Positions 32,165-37,468 of a stretch of DNA of 37,468 bases are shown piece after piece. The translations under genes were made by a program, and so were the position numbers. The DNA comes from an uncultured Clostridia bacterium. GTDB lineage: Bacteria; Bacillota; Clostridia; Christensenellales; UBA1242. The stretch spans positions 1-37,468 of the forward strand of contig CAMLSW010000008.1 in the NCBI GenBank assembly GCA_946484195.1, in the 5' to 3' direction. Below the pieces are notes generated by a model that was not told the DNA's origin, made no database searches, and saw nothing but the letters and a program-made list of their open reading frames with translations. Position 1 is the stretch's first letter, and the number at the start of each line of letters is the position of its first letter.

Positions 32165-33091
32165 TTGAAAAAATATAATGTTTTTTTATCGATTTTTATC
32201 GTTTATATCTTACTTAATATGATTATATTCCCAGGGCTTTACATTGGACAGGCCTTAGACGGCATTTCAGCCTGGTCGTTCAATGTTTTACCAAGCGTAC
32301 TACCCTTTATTTTCTTTACAAAAATACTTTCTTCATTAGGCATTATAGAAAAATTTTCAAATCTATTTAAAAAGCCAACGAAGGTCTTATTTAACACCCC
32401 ATCCATCTCTTCTTATGTGTTTTTAACAAGCATTATATCTGGTTATCCTGTTGGAGCTAAAATGACTGCCGACCTTTATGAAAGCGGAAAAATAACAAGA
32501 AGTGAAGCTTATAAAATGACCAGTTTTTGCTCTACTTCTGGTCCGATGTTTATAATTGGCGCAGTGGGAATAGGTATGCTCAAAAATGCAACCTATGGCT
32601 ACATCATCTTTTTGGCTCACATACTAGGTGCATTATTAAACGGGCTTTTATATAGAAAATTAAAGTTAAATAATGATGGTTACTCCTCTCATAGCATAGA
32701 AAAAAAATCGCAACAAGGCGATTTGTCTTCAATAATTCTAGATTCGGCTCTTAGTATAATTTCAGTAGGAACAATAATAGCAATATTTTTTATTGTCATA
32801 ACCTCGCTTTCGCCTCTTTTCAACCTTATGCCAAGCCCTATAGCCTGCATACTTGAAGGAATTGTAGAGATAACAAGAGGCTGTATTGATATTTCCTCTT
32901 CGCTTAGCGGTATATCTGCAATTCTTTCTTGCACGTTTATAATAAGCTTTGGTGGCATCTCGACAATTTTACAATCTATAACAATGCTTAGCAGGCTAAA
33001 AATGCCGGTTAAGCTTTTTGTACTTCAAAAACTTTCGCACGCAATTTTGTCAACTATAATAGTTTTCGTTCTAGTGTTATTAATTTTGTAA
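32165..33091 (+). CDS. ylbJ: YlbJ-like sporulation integral membrane protein
   Basis: A polytopic membrane protein (about 7-8 helices) of the YlbJ/nucleoside-recognition (Gate) type, required for spore formation in Bacillus. The conserved stretch SGYPVGAKMTADLYESGKITRSEAYKMTSFCSTSGPMFIIGAVGIGML is characteristic. At 308 residues it is shorter than the roughly 400 of B. subtilis YlbJ. It begins with TTG 32165; GGAG lies 7 nt upstream and no ATG fits better. It is divergent from pta, beside which ylbJ is often found in Clostridia. A promoter is not clear; sporulation-sigma control is plausible. Confidence 0.82.
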   Translation: MKKYNVFLSIFIVYILLNMIIFPGLYIGQALDGISAWSFNVLPSVLPFIFFTKILSSLGIIEKFSNLFKKPTKVLFNTPSISSYVFLTSIISGYPVGAKMTADLYESGKITRSEAYKMTSFCSTSGPMFIIGAVGIGMLKNATYGYIIFLAHILGALLNGLLYRKLKLNNDGYSSHSIEKKSQQGDLSSIILDSALSIISVGTIIAIFFIVITSLSPLFNLMPSPIACILEGIVEITRGCIDISSSLSGISAILSCTFIISFGGISTILQSITMLSRLKMPVKLFVLQKLSHAILSTIIVFVLVLLIL

Positions 33092-33286
33092 ACAAAACTG
33101 CGATGTTTAAACTCAAAAGTCAAGCTTTAATCTGCTTATGCAAAATACGCTATTATACACACCAAAAGATACAGCAAATAGTACAAATCAAATAGTTTTT
33201 CCATCGCTTATCAAATACCTAGCTTGATTTAAACTCAGCCAAAACAAAACTATTGCAAATAGATTTATTTTCTATATTTCTCTACA

Positions 33287-34036
33287 TTAGTCTATATTTA
33301 AAAGGTCGAGAAGTTCGCGCACCAAAAATTTAACTTGTTTAACCTTACAAGCTCTTAATGCTAAAGCAAGAGAATATGTAATCTCGCTATCTCTTAAGTC
33401 GGTGGTTTTTACTAGCGCCTTACAAACGATTATTGCGTCATTGATATTTTCAGAAGAGTTATAATATTGTAGTTCGCTTATTATTTGAACAGCTATCTTT
33501 TGAGCCCTCTTAAATGTATCACCGCTTAGCTCTTCTTCGTCATCCTCATCTTCGTCGTCTTCCTCTAATTGCTCATCTTCTTCGTACTCATCAGCAATAT
33601 CAGCCTCATTCTCATCGGTTTTAACCTTAGAATAGCCAAAAGCCTCTGCAAGCAGATTTCTAAAAGGCACAACCATTTGATTGATAAAGGCTTTAAAAGG
33701 GTTTTCTTCCCTTCCATAAAACCTTTTAACAAATTCAACAAGGTCAATCTTCTTGTTGTCTATATCAACCAAAGTACAAAATACAAATGCTATGATTTTG
33801 TACTCTTCTGTTGGCATATCACAAATAAACTCCCCTTGTCCATCTTGGATAAACGCCTTAGAAAACTCTCTATCACGATTGAATTGCTCAAGGCACTCAC
33901 CAATCAATGAGCATAACTCGTCATTATGTGCCAAGATATGCAACATTCTTTGCAATTTATACTCGGCAACCAAAAACTTGCAATTAATAAAATCATCGCA
34001 GGCCATAAAAAATTCATCTAATGTATTCTCTTCCAT
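33287..34036 (-). CDS. Unknown acidic protein
   Basis: A 249-residue soluble protein, start ATG 34036 with AAAGGGG upstream (the longer track ORF lacks support). The N-terminal 130 residues are helical (KFLVAEYKLQRMLHILAHNDELCSLIGECLEQF). A very acidic low-complexity linker of about 40 residues (DEYEEDEQLEEDDEDEDDEEE) follows, then a helical C-terminal part (RAQKIAVQIISELQYYNSSENINDAIIVCKALVKTTDLRDSEITYSLALALRACKVKQ). No family recognised. It is divergent from the DUF4364 gene, with 97 bp between start codons. Confidence 0.68.
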   Translation of the reverse strand: MEENTLDEFFMACDDFINCKFLVAEYKLQRMLHILAHNDELCSLIGECLEQFNRDREFSKAFIQDGQGEFICDMPTEEYKIIAFVFCTLVDIDNKKIDLVEFVKRFYGREENPFKAFINQMVVPFRNLLAEAFGYSKVKTDENEADIADEYEEDEQLEEDDEDEDDEEELSGDTFKRAQKIAVQIISELQYYNSSENINDAIIVCKALVKTTDLRDSEITYSLALALRACKVKQVKFLVRELLDLLNID

Positions 34037-34099
34037 AGTATCCCCTTTTTGATATTCTAACATAATCTTATAAAAAAACAAACAAATTATTTAAAAAAT

Positions 34100-34127
34100 T
34101 TGATTTATTTTTTAAATATGGTATAAT
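34100..34127 (+). promoter_or_regulatory. Promoter of the DUF4364 gene, placing the start codon at the transcription start
   Basis: TTGATT (34100-34105) is 16 bp from a perfect TATAAT (34122-34127). The ATG at 34134 is 7 nt after the minus-10, where transcription should begin, so the mRNA is predicted to be leaderless. The ATG at 34128 directly abuts the minus-10 and would be upstream of the start. Confidence 0.7.
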
Positions 34128-34133
34128 ATGCTA

Positions 34134-34691
34134 ATGGATAAAGTACTTACAGAAAAAGAACAGATTGTTTTAGAAAAATTAATTATGCTTTTTGTTATTG
34201 ATAAGATGGAAATACCACTCACTGAGGACTCCATCTTAGATATTTGTAGTGTAAAAAATGTTTGGATTAAAAATTATATGGACTGCAAGGCAATCATTCA
34301 CGACCTTGTTGACAGCAAACTACTCTACAAAATCGGCGACGAAAGCGAAGGTAAAGAGCTTTTTAATTTGACCTACGAAGGTAGAGAGTGTTTGTCAAAC
34401 CTTTATAGAAGGATACCCCTTGCTACTAGAGAAGAAATCTCAGCATATCTTCAGGCTAATAGGCTAAACGTTAAATCTTCTCAAGAATATAGCGCCACAT
34501 ACTCAAAAAATGATGATGGCTCCTATAATGTAGAGCTTAAAATATATGAGCCTTTAATAACCAAACCGATGTTTGTTCTCAATATAAAAGCACCTTCTCG
34601 TCAAGCAGCAAATGAAGCAATTCATAAGTGGAAGGCTAACGCTCCTAGCATATATGAGCTTATTTATGAAAAGCTAATCAATATTGATTAA
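34134..34691 (+). CDS. DUF4364 family protein (winged-helix-like)
   Basis: A 185-residue protein resembling the DUF4364 family of Clostridia, with an N-terminal winged-helix-like region (residues about 5-85: LEKLIMLFVIDKMEIPLTEDSILDICSV, then CKAIIHDLVDSKLLYKIGDE and LFNLTYEGRECLSNLYRRIPLATREEISAYL) and a C-terminal beta region (SATYSKNDDGSYNVELKIYE). A transcription regulator role is plausible but not shown. There is no ribosome site: the minus-10 ends 6 nt before ATG 34134, pointing to leaderless translation; I prefer this ATG to 34128. It ends at a bidirectional terminator shared with rnhA. Confidence 0.75.
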   Translation: MDKVLTEKEQIVLEKLIMLFVIDKMEIPLTEDSILDICSVKNVWIKNYMDCKAIIHDLVDSKLLYKIGDESEGKELFNLTYEGRECLSNLYRRIPLATREEISAYLQANRLNVKSSQEYSATYSKNDDGSYNVELKIYEPLITKPMFVLNIKAPSRQAANEAIHKWKANAPSIYELIYEKLINID

Positions 34692-34705
34692 AAGCTTCTA
34701 ACATT

Positions 34706-34765
34706 TAAAAATAAAGCTATTATGTTTTAGTTATATTTTCATTACATAATAGCTTTTATTTTCTT
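34706..34765. terminator. Bidirectional terminator between DUF4364 gene and rnhA
   Basis: A 12-bp stem AAAGCTATTATG/CATAATAGCTTT (34713-34724 with 34745-34756) has T-rich tracts on both strands and serves the convergent genes. Confidence 0.85.
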
Positions 34766-34780
34766 ATTTACACTAAGATA

Positions 34781-35215
34781 TTAAGTTAACTTTGTTATCT
34801 CACCACGAGCCAAAGCATCACAGCGATTATTGTAGGCATTATCGGCGTGCCCTTTGACTTTATGCCAAGACACATTATGTTTATTTGTAAGGTCTATAAG
34901 CCTCTGCCATAAGTCTACATTCAAAACTTTTCCTTTAGAGGTTTTCCAACCATTATTTTGCCAATTCCCTACCCAGTTTTGCAAAAAAGCATTGACCACA
35001 TAGGCAGAGTCGCTATACACCTCAACATTACAACTCTCTTTTAGTGCCTCTAGCCCCTTGATTACCGCGGTCAGTTCCATTCTATTATTGGTGGTCTCTT
35101 TTTCACCCCCAGAGATTTCTTTCTTTTTATCTCCATAAAAAAGAATTGCTCCCCAGCCACCCTTGCCTGGATTGCCTGAACAAGCACCATCTGTGTATAA
35201 TACTATATCTTTCAT
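34781..35215 (-). CDS. rnhA: Ribonuclease HI
   Basis: Degrades RNA in RNA-DNA hybrids such as primers and R-loops. The four acidic catalytic positions are visible: YTDGACSGNPGKGGWG, NNRMELTAVI, YSDSAYVVN and the final Asp in HADNAYNNRCDALARGE. At 144 residues it is full length. I start it at ATG 35215, which shares its A with the stop codon of the HIT gene (TGATG), showing translational coupling. Confidence 0.96.
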   Translation of the reverse strand: MKDIVLYTDGACSGNPGKGGWGAILFYGDKKKEISGGEKETTNNRMELTAVIKGLEALKESCNVEVYSDSAYVVNAFLQNWVGNWQNNGWKTSKGKVLNVDLWQRLIDLTNKHNVSWHKVKGHADNAYNNRCDALARGEITKLT

Positions 35216-35619
35216 CAGTTTACCTTCAACCTCTGGCAAATCTCATCTAAGCTCTCGCTATTCTTTTTAAGGCTTGGAAAAGTCCTAAAGCCATCATCGC
35301 TTCTGCGTGGCAAAATATGAAAATGAAGGTGAAAAACGCTTTGCTCGGCTGATTTGCCACTTGCATTAAGTACATTAACCCCTTCAAAACCGCAATTTCC
35401 TACTAAATGCTTTGATATGGTTTTGATAGCTTTGGTTACATTTGTAAGGTCCTTATCACTTGCGTCTAAAATGTTTGTACAATGGCTTTTTGGCACTACT
35501 AAAATGTGCCCATTCGCGTCATTACTAATATCAAGAAAGGCGTATGTATACTCATCCTCATAGATTTTGTATGAAGGAAGTTCGCCTTTAATAATCTTGC
35601 AAAATAAACAATCTTCCAT
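35215..35619 (-). CDS. HIT family hydrolase (histidine triad)
   Basis: Nucleotide-binding protein of the HINT type that hydrolyses nucleoside phosphoramidates or adenylates. The N-terminus reads DCLFCKIIKGELPSYKIYEDEYTYAFLDISNDANGHILVVPKSH, and the histidine triad FHLHFHILPRR is intact. At 134 residues it has normal length. It lies in the degV - HIT - rnhA run, 21 nt after degV and overlapping rnhA by one base. Confidence 0.94.
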   Translation of the reverse strand: MEDCLFCKIIKGELPSYKIYEDEYTYAFLDISNDANGHILVVPKSHCTNILDASDKDLTNVTKAIKTISKHLVGNCGFEGVNVLNASGKSAEQSVFHLHFHILPRRSDDGFRTFPSLKKNSESLDEICQRLKVN

Positions 35620-35640
35620 ATTTTCTCCTTAATTTGTGAT

Positions 35641-36489
35641 TTATTCTTCTAATAGATACAAAATGCCAAGCGTATTTTCACCGCAGTGACAAGAAATGGT
35701 ACTACCTGCTACTGAAGAGACAACTTCGTCAAAGATGTTTTTGCTCTTAACATATTCGACCACGTCTTTTACAAACTCCTCGTCTTGACAAGTATGAGTG
35801 ATAAAACAAAGTTCTCTTCTTGGCTTATTATGTAGCCTAAGCATATCATCAATATATTTATAAATAACGCTATTGAATTTACCCATATACTTGCCTGTGT
35901 TTTCAATCTTGCCATCCACAAGCTCAAGTCTTGGTTTAATTTTTAATAGGTTCGCTCCAAATCTTGCCATTGCCGAGCATCTTCCGCCTTTATACAAATA
36001 GTCAAGCTTATCCACAACAAAAGATGCTTGATTGTAATCCGCTTGCAACTTAATTTTTTCGGATATTTCTTTGCCAGAAAGTCCTGATTTTGCAAGCTGA
36101 CAAGCATATAAAACAAGCAAGCCAATGCCTGTTGACAGTGATTTGCTATCGGCAATAAAAAGTTTGTCACAGCCAATCTCCTCTTTTGCTTGGCAAGCAT
36201 AGCTATAGGCAGATGAAAGTTTACTTGAAATACCCATATATACCACTTCATCACCACTTGCTAGCAAATCCTCAAAGAAATGTTTAAAATCTTCAATGCT
36301 TCTTGCGGCAGTTTTGGGAAGTTGACCAGTTTTTCCGACATAATCAAATATCTCCTTTGGTGTTATATTGACCCCATCAAGATATTCCTTATCGTTAAGT
36401 ATTACCGCAAGCGGAAAAACTGCAATATTATTCTCTTCAATTTGATTTTTGTTTATGTCTACACAACTATCTGTACATATTCTAACCAT
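35641..36489 (-). CDS. DegV family protein (fatty-acid-binding, FakB-like)
   Basis: DegV/FakB proteins bind a fatty acid and present it to the FakA kinase for phosphorylation. It opens with VRICTDSCVDINKNQIEENNIAVFPLAVILNDKEYLDG, has SSKLSSAYSYACQAKE and DSKSLSTGIGLLVLYACQLA, and ends SCHCGENTLGILYLLEE. At 282 residues it is full length. GAGGGG precedes the start. Its promoter (TTGCCA-17-TATAAT, 36507-36535) is overlapped by one copy of a repeated dyad that could be an operator. Confidence 0.92.
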   Translation of the reverse strand: MVRICTDSCVDINKNQIEENNIAVFPLAVILNDKEYLDGVNITPKEIFDYVGKTGQLPKTAARSIEDFKHFFEDLLASGDEVVYMGISSKLSSAYSYACQAKEEIGCDKLFIADSKSLSTGIGLLVLYACQLAKSGLSGKEISEKIKLQADYNQASFVVDKLDYLYKGGRCSAMARFGANLLKIKPRLELVDGKIENTGKYMGKFNSVIYKYIDDMLRLHNKPRRELCFITHTCQDEEFVKDVVEYVKSKNIFDEVVSSVAGSTISCHCGENTLGILYLLEE

Positions 36490-36506
36490 AACACCCCTCT
36501 TTTTTT

Positions 36507-36535
36507 ATTATAACTATTAGTTAAACATTTGGCAA
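36507..36535 (-). promoter_or_regulatory. Promoter of degV-HIT-rnhA
   Basis: TTGCCA (36530-36535) and a perfect TATAAT (36507-36512) with 17-bp spacing on the minus strand. Confidence 0.78.
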
Positions 36536-36550
36536 ATTAATTTGGCAATT
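36527..36550. promoter_or_regulatory. Twin ATTTGGCAAAT dyads, candidate operator
   Basis: ATTTGGCAAAT (36527-36537) and ATTTGGCAATT (36540-36550) are near-identical 11-bp dyads centred 13 bp apart. The first covers the minus-35 of the degV promoter; both lie upstream of the divergent 53-residue gene. Confidence 0.5.
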
Positions 36551-36620
36551 TAAAGTAAGTTTTATGAGATATTTTGTATAATAGCCACTTTTCTACACAC
36601 AATAATAGTGGAGGTTGAAA

Positions 36621-36782
36621 ATGAGTAAACAATGGAAACCTGGTGAACAAGCACCAAAATCTGGTAACTATTCTTGCTATGATGAGAACGGCAGATGCGG
36701 TGGAAGTTGCTACCTTGAAAAAGGACAACGTTTCCCTGCAACACAACATTCAGGCTCTCATTATGAAATGGACGAAGAATAG
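36621..36782 (+). CDS. Small YjzC-like protein (53 residues) with three Cys
   Basis: Too short for the ORF track. The ATG follows GTGGAGG. The product MSKQWKPGEQAPKSGNYSCYDENGRCGGSCYLEKGQRFPATQHSG... has the layout of small YjzC-like proteins (WKPGExAPxSGxY near the start, KGxxFPxT near the end). The Cys at 19, 26 and 30 could bind metal. A TATAAT at 36577-36582 may be its minus-10, without a clear minus-35. A perfect palindromic terminator follows 3 nt after the stop. The ribosome site and terminator make this a convincing gene. Function unknown. Confidence 0.82.
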   Translation: MSKQWKPGEQAPKSGNYSCYDENGRCGGSCYLEKGQRFPATQHSGSHYEMDEE

Positions 36783-36784
36783 TC

Positions 36785-36816
36785 AAAAAATATCCGCTAA
36801 TTAGCGGATATTTTTT
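36785..36816 (+). terminator. Terminator of the 53-residue gene
   Basis: A perfect 26-bp palindrome (13-bp arms, AAATATCCGCTAA and its complement) is followed by T residues; the folded RNA would be a tight hairpin with U-tail. Confidence 0.88.
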
Positions 36817-36827
36817 ATTGTATAGTA

Positions 36828-36903
36828 AACAATTGTAATTTTTATTGTGATTAGAACAGTTGAAATTTTTATTAGAACAATTGTAACTTTTATTTTGATT
36901 AAA
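36828..36903. repeat. Three tandem imperfect AT-rich repeats
   Basis: Copies start at 36828 (27 nt), 36855 (21 nt) and 36876 (about 27 nt), each beginning AACARTTGWAAYTTTTATT. The second copy lacks a 6-nt TGATTA-like segment present in the other two. They lie between the terminator and the broken LRR gene, in non-coding sequence. Confidence 0.7.
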
Positions 36904-36938
36904 AGAACTTTAAATTTCTAAAGGTTTTCAATAACTCT

Positions 36939-37118
36939 TTAACTACGTTTCCAATAGTAACTCGAATACTGCCCTGTAAAATTGCTTGCATTGGTGCTAG
37001 GATTTGTTACATCAATAGGTGTTCCGCTTGTTGCAGTTGATGATGTAGTTACATACCAACCTGTAGTGTTTGGGAAGGTTACGGAGGTTAAGTTCGTACA
37101 GTGGCTAAATACATTATA
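36939..37118 (-). pseudogene. C-terminal remnant of a leucine-rich-repeat (BspA-like) surface protein
   Basis: The minus strand reads FSHCTNLTSVTFPNTTGWYVTTSSTATSGTPIDVTNPSTNASNFTGQYSSYYWKRS and then stops. NLTSVTFP is the end of a BspA-type leucine-rich repeat, and the GWYVTTS...YYWKR tail is the terminal module of many gut Clostridia LRR surface proteins. The frame is closed by tandem TAG codons a few residues upstream and there is no start or ribosome site, so this is about 57 codons of a gene that would normally be several hundred. The repeat array begins about 40 bp further upstream. Confidence 0.8.
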
Positions 37119-37157
37119 CTACTACGTATTTTTTCAATAAGGATGATTAAAAACAAT

Positions 37158-37468
37158 GCAAACTAAGTTTGGGTGTCGTTGACACCTCTTTCCTTTAACA
37201 AACTCGGGCGGACCAAGATAAAACACAATAACAGACAAACTCAACGACACTTGTCCAGCATAATGCTGGTGCAAACTAAGTTTGTTGGCGAACGTAAGGC
37301 TCGAAACCTAAATTTGACGGACCAAGGCAAAATAAAATTACAAGAAAACTTAACGATAATGATGCAAACTAAGTTTGGGTGTCGTTGACACCTTTTCCTT
37401 TAACAAACTCGGGCGGACCAAGGCAAAATAAAATTACAAGAAAACTTAACGATAATGATGCAAACTAA
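37158..37468. repeat. Mosaic hairpin repeat array, continuing past the window
   Basis: The palindromic motif GCAAACTAAGTTTG recurs at 37158, 37271 and 37364, and again (cut by the window end) at 37460: periods 113, 93 and 96. Each unit also has GGACCAAG (37210, 37319, 37415). Units 1 and 3 share a nearly identical roughly 60-nt head with a GGTGTC-GTT-GACACC hairpin, whereas units 2 and 3 share an identical 45-nt tail. Unit 1 ends in its own CCAGCAT/ATGCTGG hairpin. No credible gene overlaps it. Confidence 0.8.

Noticed and set aside
36537-36786. Two minus-strand ORFs of 70 and 74 residues
   Set aside because: They are antisense to the 53-residue gene, which has the ribosome site and terminator on the plus strand.
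37173-37388. 71-residue plus-strand ORF in the repeat array
   Set aside because: It runs through repeat units in different frames, has no ribosome site and no family resemblance.
37158-37468. CRISPR array
   Set aside because: The repeated palindrome is only 14 nt, spacing is about 80-100 nt, the intervals themselves share sequence, and no cas genes are seen.
37158-37468. Integron attC array
   Set aside because: TTTAAC and ACTTAAC strings recall attC core sites, but no matching GTTRRRY partner is placed to form a standard attC, no cassette ORFs lie between units, and no integrase is visible. It is worth retesting with more sequence.
1-37468. tRNA, rRNA, tmRNA or SRP RNA genes
   Set aside because: I looked for T-loop GGTTCGAATCC-like sequences and other conserved RNA cores; only rnpB and the T-box were found.

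Overview
The window looks like chromosomal DNA of a low-GC, spore-forming member of the Clostridia, probably an uncultivated gut-type lineage. The evidence is the AT-rich intergenic sequence, strong AGGAGG ribosome sites, a threonyl-tRNA T-box, a sigma-K gene with an apparent pro-sequence, ytxC and ylbJ homologues, and a pta-ackA-rpmF-plsX-rnc-smc-ftsY order familiar from Clostridia. A C-terminal fragment of a leucine-rich-repeat surface protein ending in YYWKRS is of a kind I associate with Christensenellales-like gut genomes; that placement is an inference.

Layout. Almost everything is on the minus strand, so the order of transcription runs from high to low coordinates. 1-1800: rpsB-tsf with a consensus promoter and a long leader. 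1800-9140: ytxC, then thrS behind a T-box, then yajC, an unknown protein, a small membrane protein, secD and secF (protein export). 9240-10230: a divergent lipoprotein gene and a tiny Lys/Ser-rich gene sharing a bidirectional terminator. 10480-17340: rarA, an acyltransferase-like protein, a small membrane protein, polA, a HAD phosphatase, ruvX and a DUF1292 gene (DNA replication and repair neighbourhood). 17360-21310: an unknown 420-residue protein, rnpB (RNase P RNA), a protein with a diadenylate-cyclase-like domain, and sigK. 21460-27020: an unknown coiled-coil protein, a stand-alone FakA C-terminal-like domain, ftsY and smc. 27180-31990: rnc, plsX, rpmF, ackA and pta. 32160-34700: ylbJ (plus), an acidic unknown protein (minus) and a DUF4364 gene (plus) that looks leaderless. 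34780-36490: degV, a HIT hydrolase gene and rnhA. 36600-37468: a 53-residue Cys-containing protein, then accessory DNA with short tandem repeats, a broken LRR surface-protein tail, and a mosaic repeat array that runs off the end of the window.

Most genes are housekeeping. The points most worth a second look are: SecD and SecF that both lack the conserved membrane aspartates of the proton path; a perfect 14-bp inverted repeat that would hide the secD ribosome site just downstream of a membrane-protein gene, in the style of MifM/VemP; a DAC domain with a degenerate RHR motif; an E2/CAT-type acyltransferase in which the catalytic His is replaced by Glu; a leaderless DUF4364 transcript; and the mosaic hairpin repeat array beside the broken LRR gene at the right end.
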